A stretch of DNA of 53,294 bases from Bacteroides sp. Lineage in GTDB: Bacteria; Bacteroidota; Bacteroidia; Bacteroidales; Muribaculaceae. Positions 8,718-19,128 of the stretch are shown here, in pieces (within the stretch, counting starts at the first letter, position 1; every line of letters starts with the position of its first letter). The stretch spans positions 47,174 through 100,467 of the forward strand of contig JAAVDF010000034.1 of assembly GCA_014801945.1 (NCBI GenBank), in the 5' to 3' direction. The translations under genes and the position numbers were made by a program. Below the pieces are notes generated by a model, which saw only the letters and a program-made list of their open reading frames with translations, was not told where the DNA came from and made no database searches.

Positions 8718-10103
8718 ATGTCACTCATCAAAAGTATTTCCGGCATACGCGGCACTATAGGTGGCGCACCGTCCGATGGTCTTTCTCCCTTGGATATAGT
8801 AAAGTTCACGGCTGCCTACGCAACCTTTATAGGAGCAAACACGACCCGTACAAACCGCACTATAGTCGTCGGGCGTGACGCACGCCTCAGCGGCAAGATG
8901 GTCAATGATATCGTAGTCGGTACCCTGACTGCTATGGGTTTTGATGTCATCAACATCGGCCTTGCATCCACACCGACCACAGAAATCGCAGTTGTGGCAG
9001 AAAAAGCATGCGGCGGTATCATCCTCACTGCAAGCCATAACCCCAAACAGTGGAATGCGCTCAAATTGCTCAATGAGGACGGCGAGTTCCTGAATGACGC
9101 GCAGGGTAAGGAAGTGCTTCGTATAGCAGAGGAAGAGGCCTACACGTTTGCTGATGTCGATGATCTCGGACATGAATATACCAACAACACCTATAATCTC
9201 CGCCACATCGAACAGGTCCTCGCTCTTGATCTGGTCGATGTCGATGCCATCCGTAAAGCCGACTTTACGGTTGCTGTCGATGCCGTGAACTCTGTCGGCG
9301 GTACTGTCATCCCTCAGCTTCTACGCGCACTCGGTGTAAAGAACATTATAGAGCTCAACTGTGAACCTACCGGCAAATTTGCCCATACTCCTGAACCGAT
9401 ACCGCAGAATCTCACACAGATTTCCGAACTCATGGCCGATGGACGTGCAGATGTCGGTTTCGTTGTCGATCCGGACGTGGATCGTCTTGCAATCGTGATG
9501 GAAAACGGCGAGATGTTCGTCGAGGAATACACTCTTGTGTCAATCGCAGACTATGTCCTCGCCCACACTCCCGGCTCCACTGTTTCAAATTTAAGTTCAT
9601 CGCGTGCGCTCCGCGATGTCACCCGTCGTCACGGATGCGAGTATTCGGCTGCCGCTGTCGGTGAAGTGAATGTCACTACGAAGATGAAGGAAACAGGAGC
9701 GGTGATCGGTGGTGAAGGCAACGGTGGAGTCATCTACCCTGCCGCACACTATGGCCGTGACGCTCTCGTAGGAGTAGCCCTTTTCCTCTCGCTTCTCGCA
9801 AAGAGCGGTAAGAAGGTGAGCGAACTCAAAAAGACATATCCTGCCTACGATATCGCAAAGAACAAGATGGAGCTGACTCCTGAAATAGATGTGGATGCAA
9901 TACTCGCTGCCGTGAAGGATAAATTTGCCGGCGAGCAGATCACTGACATTGATGGTGTGAAGATAGACTTTGAGGATTCTTGGGTTCATCTCCGTAAGTC
10001 CAATACCGAGCCTATCATCCGAATCTACAGTGAAGCTGCAACCATGGCTGAAGCCGATGCACTTGCTCAGCGTATCAAAGATATAATTGCAGAAATGATC
10101 TGA
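8718..10103 (+). CDS. glmM: Phosphoglucosamine mutase
   Basis: A 461-residue alpha-D-phosphohexomutase. The active-site phosphoserine loop is GGIILTASHNPKQWNALK (Ser in TASHNP), the metal-binding loop is DPDVDRLAI, the sugar-binding loop is GGEGNGGV, and the phosphate-binding loop near the C-terminus is RKSNTEPIIRIY. These four loops define the family. GlmM converts glucosamine-6-phosphate to glucosamine-1-phosphate on the way to UDP-GlcNAc for peptidoglycan and LPS. The GlmM assignment over phosphomannomutase rests on overall resemblance of the SGIRGTIGG start and the loop set to Bacteroidetes GlmM. It is the last gene of the nrnA-like/DUF4827/glmM operon. The terminator at 10266-10289 could end it, 160 nt downstream. 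Confidence 0.88.
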   Translation: MSLIKSISGIRGTIGGAPSDGLSPLDIVKFTAAYATFIGANTTRTNRTIVVGRDARLSGKMVNDIVVGTLTAMGFDVINIGLASTPTTEIAVVAEKACGGIILTASHNPKQWNALKLLNEDGEFLNDAQGKEVLRIAEEEAYTFADVDDLGHEYTNNTYNLRHIEQVLALDLVDVDAIRKADFTVAVDAVNSVGGTVIPQLLRALGVKNIIELNCEPTGKFAHTPEPIPQNLTQISELMADGRADVGFVVDPDVDRLAIVMENGEMFVEEYTLVSIADYVLAHTPGSTVSNLSSSRALRDVTRRHGCEYSAAAVGEVNVTTKMKETGAVIGGEGNGGVIYPAAHYGRDALVGVALFLSLLAKSGKKVSELKKTYPAYDIAKNKMELTPEIDVDAILAAVKDKFAGEQITDIDGVKIDFEDSWVHLRKSNTEPIIRIYSEAATMAEADALAQRIKDIIAEMI

Positions 10104-10167
10104 ATGCGACAATAAAAAATGTCGATGATCATTCATCAATGATTAAATTATAAAAATTTCACACCAC

Positions 10168-10290
10168 AATGAACCATTTCATTTCCCTTGCGTTATAATG
10201 GTATAAGAAAATTACTTTTTCCATTGCAAGAAATGTGATAATGATTGGTTTATTAACGAATTTAAGGCTGTCGGGATGACAGCCTTTTTC
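10168..10290 (+). repeat. Terminator-ended intergenic element, copy A (possible small RNA)
   Basis: About 120 nt that recur in diverged form at 10482-10600. The copies share an AATGAACCATTT start, a 26-nt identical block (10226-10251 here) and an identical 3' hairpin with T-run. Between these blocks the copies differ by substitutions and small gaps. There is no plausible protein. The conserved core plus conserved terminator is what a family of short transcripts would look like, but a clear TAnnTTTG promoter is not seen, so processing from the glmM transcript or a decayed mobile repeat are alternatives. Confidence 0.6.
10266..10289 (+). terminator. Intrinsic terminator of element copy A
   Basis: A 7-bp stem, GGCTGTC (10266-10272) with GACAGCC (10278-10284), loop GGGAT, then five T. 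Two additional A-T pairs can extend the stem. It is also the first intrinsic terminator downstream of glmM. Confidence 0.85.
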
Positions 10291-10299
10291 GTTTATATA

Positions 10300-10481
10300 C
10301 CCCACAGAACCATTTTATCCCATAAGTCAATTGAGGTGCATAAATCACTTATGGTGCTCATGCATAATCGCCATATCAATTACAGGACTGATGACACGAG
10401 TTATCGGTCTGACGACCCGCTTTACTCAATTAATAGGAAAATCACTCGTCCATTCCGGTTATGAAAATTTTTTTCTAATAT
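10300..10481. other. Gene-free spacer between the two repeat copies
   Basis: No credible gene is present. The spacer contains an 8-bp inverted repeat, CCATAAGT (10320-10327) and ACTTATGG (10347-10354), and a third short GAACCATTTTATCCC match (from 10307) to the start of copy A, which may be a remnant of another copy. Confidence 0.5.
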
Positions 10482-10600
10482 CAATGAACCATTTTTACTA
10501 CGGGATGTTATAACAATATAAGGAAATAAAATTTCCGCAAGAAATGTGATAATGATTGGTTTAAACGAATTGAGGCTGTCGGGATGACAGCCTTTTTCGT
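10482..10600 (+). repeat. Terminator-ended intergenic element, copy B (possible small RNA)
   Basis: The second copy of the element at 10168-10290. The 26-nt identical block is at 10537-10562 and the identical terminator at 10574-10597; the 5' half is more diverged. Copy spacing, start to start, is about 314 nt. There is no protein-coding content. Confidence 0.6.
10574..10597 (+). terminator. Intrinsic terminator of element copy B
   Basis: The same stem-loop as copy A: GGCTGTC (10574-10580), GGGAT, GACAGCC (10586-10592), then five T. No annotated gene lies between the two terminators, so the second must terminate read-through or a transcript that starts in between. Confidence 0.85.
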
Positions 10601-10701
10601 TTTCGGATACTTCCTAACCGTACCACTGTCACTCTCAAACCTACCATTGCCTCCCATCCGATCAAGTGTCTATATTCCGCGATACTACTATCGTATCAAA
10701 T

Positions 10702-10738
10702 AAAAAAATCGGCCATCCGGGATTTTCCAGATGGCCGA
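10702..10738 (-). terminator. Intrinsic terminator of the beta-helix protein gene
   Basis: On the minus strand a 9-bp stem (TCGGCCATC at 10730-10738 read in reverse complement, partner 10709-10717) with a 12-nt loop is followed by seven T (complement of 10702-10708). It lies about 90 nt after the stop codon of the gene that starts at 11976. Confidence 0.85.
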
Positions 10739-10827
10739 CCTGTTTCTCAATCATACTTCACGACGTCGCCGTCACAGAAGCAGTGATCTACTTTTTTATC
10801 TTTGCAAATAACTACGGCGTAATATTA

Positions 10828-11976
10828 TTATTTGATAACGACCTTTGACACCTTAGAGCCCTGACGACGGATGAAGATACCGGCAGCAGGATTATCTACG
10901 CGGATACCCTGAAGGTTGAAGTACTCAACAGGTGCGTTTTCATTGTCAACACCGATTGACTCGATCGCAGACTCCCCACTGTAAGGAACCAGCCACTTAG
11001 GAGCACCGGTCTGGTACTTTGCCTGCTCTGTAGAAGCACCGATTGTGAAATTACCCTCGGCTGCATTTACAAAATCAGGATTGGTAGTCAATTCAAGACC
11101 ATTGCCATAATTACCCTGTTCAGCAGCAGCATCATTATACCAGAACGTATTTTCAGCGACAGAGCTTCCTGCATTGAAATCTTTGAATGCCTTGCTTTGG
11201 AACATTCTACGGAGTACCTGTTCAGAACAATCAAACCAGATGTTCTTATTAACGGTCACAACCATGGCTTTAGCTTTTGAGGCAACACCATTATAGTTAC
11301 CCCACTGACCATCGTTTTTAATAGCTTTATAGAACGTATTGTTGGTATAAAGCATTGACCATGTATCAACATTTTCGTCATATCCAAAGCGGTCTATACG
11401 AGCATTGTTATTATAGCGGACAAAGTATTTAGCACCTTCTCCGTTACCATAAATTGTAGAGTTTTTTATAGCAAAGTCTTTAGCACCACCAGCCTTGAAT
11501 GCAATAAGAGCCTCGTTTTCAACAGCAGCTGTAGCCAGAGCGAAATCCACGCCGTCAAGGACAAAGTCAACAACACAGTACTTGGTATTGTTGTCGTAGA
11601 AAATTGACGACTTCGCTCCATTGACAGTCACATTTTTAACAGCAACTGAATCGACACGGTAGAAATCGTTGACAACCTCGACTGTAGGAGTCGCCGACAT
11701 GAGGATAACAGGTGTCTCAAGAGCTGAAGCGTCAATAGTCGCACCGTTACCGTTGATGACAAGACTGGCACCGGTTTCGATTGATGCGCCAAGGGTGTAA
11801 GCTGCATTTTCGGCAAGGTTGATCGTGATTTTGCCCACTTCCTTACCGGCTTTAGCTTCAGTCAACGCGGCAGCGATGTCAGAACCTGCTGCGGGAGATA
11901 CAACGATAGGATCGGCGGCCGACATGCCGTTCACTGAAAACAGAATAGCTCCAAGCAAGAGTAAATTTTGCTTCAT
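10828..11976 (-). CDS. Secreted right-handed beta-helix protein (DUF4957/DUF5123-like) with C-terminal sorting-type tail
   Basis: A 382-residue exported protein. The signal peptide is MKQNLLLLGAILFSVNGMSA. The body is built of short beta-helix-like rungs (LVINGNGATIDASAL, VKNVTVNGAKSSIFYDN, FAIKNSTIYGNGEG), as in the DUF4957/DUF5123 proteins that accompany pectate-lyase-like enzymes. The last ~30 residues (YFNLQGIRVDNPAAGIFIRR) form the YxLQGxxVxxPxxGIYI tail common on Bacteroidales secreted proteins and similar to type IX secretion sorting domains. No catalytic residues of pectate lyases are recognisable, so it may bind rather than cleave glycans. It is monocistronic, with a promoter box at 12080-12087 and a terminator at 10702-10738. 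Confidence 0.75.
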   Translation of the reverse strand: MKQNLLLLGAILFSVNGMSAADPIVVSPAAGSDIAAALTEAKAGKEVGKITINLAENAAYTLGASIETGASLVINGNGATIDASALETPVILMSATPTVEVVNDFYRVDSVAVKNVTVNGAKSSIFYDNNTKYCVVDFVLDGVDFALATAAVENEALIAFKAGGAKDFAIKNSTIYGNGEGAKYFVRYNNNARIDRFGYDENVDTWSMLYTNNTFYKAIKNDGQWGNYNGVASKAKAMVVTVNKNIWFDCSEQVLRRMFQSKAFKDFNAGSSVAENTFWYNDAAAEQGNYGNGLELTTNPDFVNAAEGNFTIGASTEQAKYQTGAPKWLVPYSGESAIESIGVDNENAPVEYFNLQGIRVDNPAAGIFIRRQGSKVSKVVIK

Positions 11977-12079
11977 AATGGATTAGATTTGTTTAAATTA
12001 TTAATGTGACTTGTAAGTAATGATCATATTGTATGACAACGACTGACGGACGTGGCATCACGTCGCTTGTAATCAGCAG

Positions 12080-12087
12080 CAAAGATA
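12080..12087 (-). promoter_or_regulatory. -7 box (TATCTTTG) for the beta-helix protein gene
   Basis: CAAAGATA on the plus strand reads TATCTTTG on the minus strand. A weak TTG lies 22 nt upstream (12110-12112). It implies a ~100-nt leader before the start codon at 11976. Confidence 0.6.
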
Positions 12088-12227
12088 TGCAATTTTATGT
12101 AATTATCATCAATCATAATCCATGAATTTTACACCTTAATGTATATAATTCCGGAAATAATTGCCCTACCTGATAAAAAAGCTCAAAAATTTAGCCCCAC
12201 GAACCAAGCCATGTCAAAAAAAATGAT

Positions 12228-12235
12228 TAACTTTG
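12228..12235 (+). promoter_or_regulatory. -7 box (TAACTTTG) of guaB
   Basis: A perfect TAnnTTTG box followed by C, 25 nt before the guaB ATG. The predicted leader is about 20 nt. There is no good -33 TTG. No purine-riboswitch fold is apparent in this short leader. Confidence 0.7.
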
Positions 12236-12245
12236 CACGCAATAA

Positions 12246-13739
<1,494 letters not shown>

Positions 13740-13767
13740 GACAAACTAACTTGCTTCACTACATACC

Positions 13768-13819
13768 GCAAAGAGTGAGAGGCTGACGTCGGGACAGACG
13801 TCAGCCTCTCACTCTTTGC
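13768..13819. terminator. 23-bp perfect hairpin downstream of guaB
   Basis: Perfect inverted repeat 13768-13790 and 13797-13819 with a 6-nt loop (GGGACA). No T-run follows the stem, so termination may rely on the unusual stem length, or the hairpin may protect the 3' end of the mRNA. Its right arm abuts the region where an over-long start for the next gene would fall. Confidence 0.65.
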
Positions 13820-13908
13820 TACGGAAAACGATCGGCCAACGCAATAAAGCATCCCCGGCCACGTTAGATAAATGTAACAAACATTGGTCAATACCGCCAC
13901 GAAAACTC

Positions 13909-15846
13909 ATGAAGAAAAAAACATTTATCCTGTCTGCCATAGCAGCATCCGCCCTTCTCTCGGCATCCGCTGCAAAGACAACCGATCCGGTCGTGATGAC
14001 AATAAACGGGAAGGACATAAGGCAGAGTGAATTTGAATATCTCTATCAGAAAAATAATCTTCAGCAACTCGCTCCTCAGACATTGGACGAATATATCGAC
14101 ATGTTTGTGGTCTATAAGCTTAAAGTAGCCGAAGCCGAAGCGGCGGGAATACATCTGACGGATGAATTCCGCAAGGAATATGACAGCTATTGTGCTGAAT
14201 TATCAAAACCCTATCTCAGTGATTCGCTTGTCGGGAAACGCCTGATCGATGAAGCATACGGGCGTATGGCAAAATCGCGCAAAGTAAGCCACATCATGCT
14301 GCCGCTCGGAGCTACCTTCGATGAGAATGAGGCTAACCGTGCAAAACTTGACAGCATCCGCAATGCTATCGTCAACGGCGGAGCTGATTTCGGAGAAATG
14401 GCCGTGCGATTCTCATCTGACCGCTCAGCCGTGCGCAATAAGGGCTCTATGGGTTATATCATCGCCAACCGTTATCCCTATCCCTTTGAATATGCAGCCT
14501 ACACTACTCCGGTAGGTGAAATTTCACAAGTCGTCGAGGATGCCCCTTACGGCTTCCATATAATAAAGGTGGAGGATGAACGTCCCAATCCCGGCAAAGT
14601 GGAAGCAAGACACATTCTCAAGCTTACCCGCGGCCTCACTCCGGAGGAAGCAGAGGTGAAGAAAGCCCAGATTGATTCCATCTACAACGTACTCATCAAT
14701 GGAGGCGATTTCGATGCTATCGCACGCGCTGAAAGTGAGGATCCCGGCTCAGCAGCCAACGGAGGTCGTCTGGGTGCTTTCGGTCCGGGCGAAATGGTGA
14801 AAGAATTTGAAGACACATCATTCAGTCTCAAAGAGGGTGAAATTTCCAAACCTTTCGCTACCGCCTATGGATATCATATCGTGCAGACACTCGCTCATCA
14901 TGGCATCGGAACACTCGAAGAGGAGCTTGCCGGTATCCAGACAGCGATCAACCGGGATATACGAGCTACTCTTCCTGAGAAAGAACGTCTCGCCGAACTG
15001 AAACAAACATTCGGGGTAACGGTGGATTCTGCTGCCCTACTCAATGTAAAAGCCAAAATGGCCAATAGCGGTAACACGGCTGATGCATTCGCAGCCGTGA
15101 ACGGAGGCTCTGATGTCATCGCTACTGTAGGTGACCGGAAAATTCTCGCGGGTGAGATCCACGACTTCATCCCTGAAAATGTCCGCTCCGGTGGTAATGC
15201 CGACGCTTTCACAGTGTTCAATCAGGCCATGAACAATCTGATCGATGAGACAGTTATCGGCAAGGCTCGTGAAGAGCTTGCAGCAAACAATGCAGAGTAT
15301 AGAAATATCGTCAATGAATACCGTGACGGCATCCTGCTCTTTGAGATCAGCAACCGTAACGTATGGGAACGTTCGACAACCGACACGGAGGGACTGAACC
15401 AATATTTTGAGAACAACCGATCGAAATATGGGTGGAATGCTCCGCACTATAAGGGATACGTCGTTTTTGCGACTTCTGACTCAATTGCAAATATCGCCAA
15501 GGATTATCTTGCATCTAATAAGATCGAGAAGGATTCACTCATGAATACTATTCATGAGAAATTCGGTAGAAATATCAAACTCGAACGTGTCGTGACCGGT
15601 AAGGGTGAGAATGCTATTGTCGATAACGTTGCGTTTGACGGTGAGCGTCCGGAAGCTCCCGGCCGTTGGGTAGCATGGTTCGGTTATGACGGTCGTGTAA
15701 TCGAAACACCTGAGGAGGCTTCCGATGTCCGCGGACAGATAACCAATGATTATCAGCAGGAGCTGGAAAAGAAATGGGTCGATTCCCTCCGCAAAAAATA
15801 TAAAGTCAAAATCAACAAAAAGGCTATCAAGAAACTGTCTGAATAA
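13909..15846 (+). CDS. Periplasmic peptidyl-prolyl isomerase/chaperone (SurA/PpiC type, two parvulin domains)
   Basis: A 645-residue exported protein. The start is set at 13909 because it begins a clean signal peptide (MKKKTFILSAIAASALLSAS); a longer frame from 13816 would start inside the guaB hairpin. After a SurA-N-like segment come two parvulin domains: residues ~150-245 (KVSHIMLP ... GSMGYIIANR ... YGFHIIKVED) and ~250-345 (EARHILKL ... GGRLGAFGPGEMVKEFED ... YGYHIVQTL). The C-terminal ~300 residues are helical with no recognised domain. SurA-like proteins help outer-membrane proteins fold during periplasmic transit. It is followed by a perfect palindromic terminator shared with the convergent polysaccharide operon. 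Confidence 0.9.
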   Translation: MKKKTFILSAIAASALLSASAAKTTDPVVMTINGKDIRQSEFEYLYQKNNLQQLAPQTLDEYIDMFVVYKLKVAEAEAAGIHLTDEFRKEYDSYCAELSKPYLSDSLVGKRLIDEAYGRMAKSRKVSHIMLPLGATFDENEANRAKLDSIRNAIVNGGADFGEMAVRFSSDRSAVRNKGSMGYIIANRYPYPFEYAAYTTPVGEISQVVEDAPYGFHIIKVEDERPNPGKVEARHILKLTRGLTPEEAEVKKAQIDSIYNVLINGGDFDAIARAESEDPGSAANGGRLGAFGPGEMVKEFEDTSFSLKEGEISKPFATAYGYHIVQTLAHHGIGTLEEELAGIQTAINRDIRATLPEKERLAELKQTFGVTVDSAALLNVKAKMANSGNTADAFAAVNGGSDVIATVGDRKILAGEIHDFIPENVRSGGNADAFTVFNQAMNNLIDETVIGKAREELAANNAEYRNIVNEYRDGILLFEISNRNVWERSTTDTEGLNQYFENNRSKYGWNAPHYKGYVVFATSDSIANIAKDYLASNKIEKDSLMNTIHEKFGRNIKLERVVTGKGENAIVDNVAFDGERPEAPGRWVAWFGYDGRVIETPEEASDVRGQITNDYQQELEKKWVDSLRKKYKVKINKKAIKKLSE

Positions 15847-15860
15847 TCAAGATTATAATG

Positions 15861-15908
15861 AAGCATCGAGCCTCCAGAATCGAATTTCGATTCTGGAGGC
15901 TCGATGCT
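15861..15908. terminator. Bidirectional 24+24-bp perfect palindrome between convergent genes
   Basis: 15861-15884 is the exact reverse complement of 15885-15908, with no spacer, so the RNA hairpin would close on an AATT tip. Flanking T on the plus side (TTTCC) and A/T on the other are short. It separates the chaperone gene (+) from licD (-). Confidence 0.75.
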
Positions 15909-15917
15909 TTCCTATAC

Positions 15918-16745
15918 TTAGAAATATTTTATTTTAGTAATATGGGGTGTAATATTGTCAAGATCCGGCAATGACTCATAGTTTCCATATATCTTCCGCA
16001 GATAATTTTCTGCATTCACAGGCACTGGCAACATGGTGTCTTCAAACTCAACGAGTCGTGTTGATTTAATATCTTCCATGGAACGCGCCTTTGTAAAATT
16101 CGTGCCCAACCGATGGCGGAACTGCCCGTTGCTCCCCACCATCCCTATGTAATTCAACAATGGAAATACCATACGCGATACAAATACTCGTGAGAAGGAT
16201 AATACTGAGCGGCGGAGGAATCTGTTTTCCAATCTCTGAGTACGGTAGAAAAACAACTGCTGAAATTTACCGCCGAATTCATATAGCTTCAATGATGAAC
16301 TGGGGCGAAGCACAAATACGTCAATAAACGCTCCGCGATATTTATAGTTCCTATCCGCATTCTCCAGTTCACATATCTCCGTATGCGTGTCACGAATCTT
16401 CGCAAAAGGCTGGACATACTCATAGTCCGTAGATGAATCCTGCCAGACAAGATCGTCACCGGAGTAGTCCATCATCAATCGCCTAAGTCTTTTAAAATCC
16501 TGCTCGAACATCTCGATATCCACATCATCGTCCCACGGAATGAATCCGCCATGACGCAACGCGCCGATACACGTTCCGGAACTCAACCAATATGTGATGC
16601 CGTTATCCCTACACAGACGATCGATTTTTTTCAACATGTCAAGCATCAGTAACTGATGACGGCGAAGCGGAGAGCCATCCGGATTAAAACGTTCTCTCAA
16701 TTCCGAATGCAATGCAGGATCTATCATAAGCTGTACAAATATCAA
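15918..16745 (-). CDS. licD: LicD-family phospho-amine transferase
   Basis: A 275-residue LicD-family nucleotidyltransferase-fold enzyme. The signature is LSSGTCIGALRHGGFIPW followed by DDDVDIEM (metal-binding Asp residues), with the later conserved FIDVFVL. LicD enzymes transfer phosphocholine, phosphoethanolamine or related groups from a CDP carrier onto surface sugars. It is the last gene of the polysaccharide operon, 13 nt after the flippase gene. The presence upstream of a LicC-like cytidylyltransferase makes a complete activate-and-transfer pair, but no choline kinase (LicA) or transporter (LicB) is present, so the donor is probably not simple CDP-choline. Confidence 0.88.
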   Translation of the reverse strand: MIFVQLMIDPALHSELRERFNPDGSPLRRHQLLMLDMLKKIDRLCRDNGITYWLSSGTCIGALRHGGFIPWDDDVDIEMFEQDFKRLRRLMMDYSGDDLVWQDSSTDYEYVQPFAKIRDTHTEICELENADRNYKYRGAFIDVFVLRPSSSLKLYEFGGKFQQLFFYRTQRLENRFLRRSVLSFSRVFVSRMVFPLLNYIGMVGSNGQFRHRLGTNFTKARSMEDIKSTRLVEFEDTMLPVPVNAENYLRKIYGNYESLPDLDNITPHITKIKYF

Positions 16746-16758
16746 TCATTCCTCATGA

Positions 16759-18198
16759 TCATGCCCTTTTATTCATGAATCGTGTGGCGATCATCTTTAT
16801 TTCGCCCAACACAGCCATACGCATGAGAAAAGCAAGACCGAGGTATATTATAGCATAAATTAAAATAGTCAGGAAAAAATACCCCTGAACCATATCTTTC
16901 AGAAAATAAGTAATGGTCATGCATAGGCCACTCAAGCCCAAGATGGGAAGTATGTCGCCCAACTGTCTGTGGAACTTATAACCAGTGTAGCGTGAGGCCA
17001 AAAGAGCATTAACCATAAAGATATTGAAGTTACTCAATGCCATACCCCACAGAAGTCCGTAGATCCCGAAGAGCATTCCAATAAACAGACAGGCAAGAAG
17101 AAATGACCATTTATAAATACTCCAGTAAAACAGAATCCGGCTCTTCCCTTTAGCGGCAACAGCAAAGAAATTTGTATTCTGCAGACAGATGAACAGACCG
17201 CCGACGCACAGTATCTGGAAATATGGAGCACACGCAGCCCATACATCGCCATAAAGAAACACGATGAGAGGTCGGGCAATAAGCATGAGCACACACATCA
17301 ACGGGAAGATCACAAACGAAATGAGACGAGTGTTCAGTCCAAGCATATCGGTCAGTCGCTCCTCCTCATCCTGCATTGAAGCATAGACCGGAAACATGAC
17401 TTGTACGAGAATATTAGGGAGAGTATAGGATGATATTCGGTCAAGCTTATATGCCTGAGAATACAATCCGGTGTCTGTAGCCGAAAAACGTTTACCTATA
17501 ATGATAACCTGAACATTCTTACATATCTCCTGCAACAATCCTGCAGCAAGGAGATAACCGCCAAAACCGAAAAGCTCTTTTACGGAATCGTATGAAAGCG
17601 ATCCTGACGGACGCCAGCGTGCCACGATCCACAGAATCGCAGCCAGCACACTGCTATAGCCCAACTGAAGGATTACCAGACTCCATACGCCCATTCCATG
17701 AAATGCCCCAAGTATCGCGCCTATACCACTTACGATGTAGGCCGACAAATTTGCGAAAGCCAGTTTGTTAAGTTCCAGATATTTCCTGAGTCTATTGGTC
17801 TGGACTATTGAAAGAGCATTCGTGATAAGTATTAGCCCTATGACCCGCAACACATTCTTTATCAAAGGCAAGTCATAAAAATCAGCCACGAAAGGAGCTA
17901 TCGCAAAAATCAGTCCATAAAGTATTACCGCAATAAATATGTTGCAGTAAAACACAGTCGAATAATCCGTCTGTGTGGGCTGTTTTTTCTGAATAAGCGC
18001 AGAGGCAAATCCTCCGTCAATAAGCACTTGAGAGACAACAATGAAAATCTCAATCATACTTATGACACCGAAGTCCTTGGGCAGAAGTAAGCGTGCGAGC
18101 ACAAGATTGACGCCGAACTGCAAACACATGTTTCCAATACGGTCAACACTCGCCCACAGCGTCCCCTTTACCGCCTTCTTACCAATAGATTCAGCCAT
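16759..18198 (-). CDS. wzx: Wzx-type polysaccharide flippase (MOP superfamily, WzxC/TuaB-like)
   Basis: A 479-residue inner-membrane protein with about 14 hydrophobic helices. It begins GKKAVKGTLWASVDRIGNMC, typical of the polysaccharide-synthesis branch of the MOP/MATE exporters. Such proteins flip undecaprenyl-diphosphate-linked repeat units to the periplasm for polymerisation. It lies 3 nt after the cyclodeaminase-like gene and 13 nt before licD, so the flippase is embedded in the amine-decoration half of the locus. This suggests decoration occurs before or around export. Confidence 0.9.
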   Translation of the reverse strand: MAESIGKKAVKGTLWASVDRIGNMCLQFGVNLVLARLLLPKDFGVISMIEIFIVVSQVLIDGGFASALIQKKQPTQTDYSTVFYCNIFIAVILYGLIFAIAPFVADFYDLPLIKNVLRVIGLILITNALSIVQTNRLRKYLELNKLAFANLSAYIVSGIGAILGAFHGMGVWSLVILQLGYSSVLAAILWIVARWRPSGSLSYDSVKELFGFGGYLLAAGLLQEICKNVQVIIIGKRFSATDTGLYSQAYKLDRISSYTLPNILVQVMFPVYASMQDEEERLTDMLGLNTRLISFVIFPLMCVLMLIARPLIVFLYGDVWAACAPYFQILCVGGLFICLQNTNFFAVAAKGKSRILFYWSIYKWSFLLACLFIGMLFGIYGLLWGMALSNFNIFMVNALLASRYTGYKFHRQLGDILPILGLSGLCMTITYFLKDMVQGYFFLTILIYAIIYLGLAFLMRMAVLGEIKMIATRFMNKRA

Positions 18199-18201
18199 CG
18201 A

Positions 18202-19110
18202 TCAAGCCTTTGAATGAAGCAGCTCAACTATTTTTGTAGCGAAAAAGACATCATGAAGCCCAAGTCCAATATTATAGGAAAGTATCCGCTCATCATTCGT
18301 CTCTCTTCCCTGATTCATTCCTTGGATAACATCACTCAATTCACCGAATTTACGGAATTGGTTGAAATATTTGAAATCCTTCACATGTCCAGTATCATCG
18401 GCAAAGACCTTATCAAAGACCGTGTCACAATTCTGAAAACCGCGCGTATGAACCGGAACTACAAGTACTCCGGGCTTAAATAGATCAACATTTTCAACTA
18501 ACAGCTCTCCGGTATAGGTAATACATGAAACAATGACATCAGCCCCTTCCACAAGTTCCTCCATGGAATCGGCAATCTCAAAACGGACACTGGGGAAACG
18601 CGGTCCGAAATCTTCAATTATTTTCTCTGCATGATCCTTGTAACGTTTGAGACGTATTATGACAGTTTCATCACCGGAAACGGAAAGCAAACATTCAAGA
18701 GTTGAACGTCCCATAACACCTAATCCAACAAAAGCATAGACTGATGAACCGATTGCACGGAAAGTTTTTATCGCCAAAGTCGCTACTGCACCAGTACGCA
18801 TTGCCGTGATCCAGTCGCAATTAACCATTGCGAGTATCTCCCCTGACTTAGAATCGAGCAGAAGAAGCTCGCTTTTGAGCGTGGGTTCAGCACCTTCTAT
18901 ACGTGAGATTATCTTACATCCAAACCTTCCGTATTCCTCCGGTAAGAGGCATGGCATGGTATTAATAAAATCAGAACCTGTAGGATGAATGGAGATTTTG
19001 GGAGGTAATTTACAGCGGTCTTTAATCTTAAAAGCCTCTTGCACCCATTCGACACATTGCCTTGGAGAAATATTTAATGATTTTATATCACTGTCTGTTA
19101 TGATCCGCAT
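18202..19110 (-). CDS. Ornithine cyclodeaminase/mu-crystallin family NAD(P)-dependent enzyme
   Basis: A 302-residue cytosolic enzyme of normal family length. The Rossmann nucleotide-binding loop is AFVGLGVMGRSTLECL; the family signature ITAMRTGAVATLAIKTF is present, as is the C-terminal IGLGLHDVFFATKIVE. The family includes ornithine cyclodeaminase, alanine dehydrogenase, lysine cyclodeaminase and SbnB-type imine-forming dehydrogenases; the substrate is not readable from sequence. It lies 18 nt after the cytidylyltransferase/PLP-enzyme fusion gene and 3 nt before the flippase gene. The likely role is to make or modify an amino acid used for glycan decoration. Confidence 0.88.
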   Translation of the reverse strand: MRIITDSDIKSLNISPRQCVEWVQEAFKIKDRCKLPPKISIHPTGSDFINTMPCLLPEEYGRFGCKIISRIEGAEPTLKSELLLLDSKSGEILAMVNCDWITAMRTGAVATLAIKTFRAIGSSVYAFVGLGVMGRSTLECLLSVSGDETVIIRLKRYKDHAEKIIEDFGPRFPSVRFEIADSMEELVEGADVIVSCITYTGELLVENVDLFKPGVLVVPVHTRGFQNCDTVFDKVFADDTGHVKDFKYFNQFRKFGELSDVIQGMNQGRETNDERILSYNIGLGLHDVFFATKIVELLHSKA

Positions 19111-19128
19111 GGTATCTATCTGTATATC

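Noticed and set aside
10276-10848. Short open frames in the repeat-bearing gap after glmM
   Set aside because: They cross the terminators, have no ribosome-binding context and no protein-like composition; the region is better explained by the repeats and hairpins.
13816-13908. A longer start for the SurA-like gene
   Set aside because: It begins inside the guaB hairpin and would hide the signal peptide; the Met at 13909 begins a typical signal sequence.
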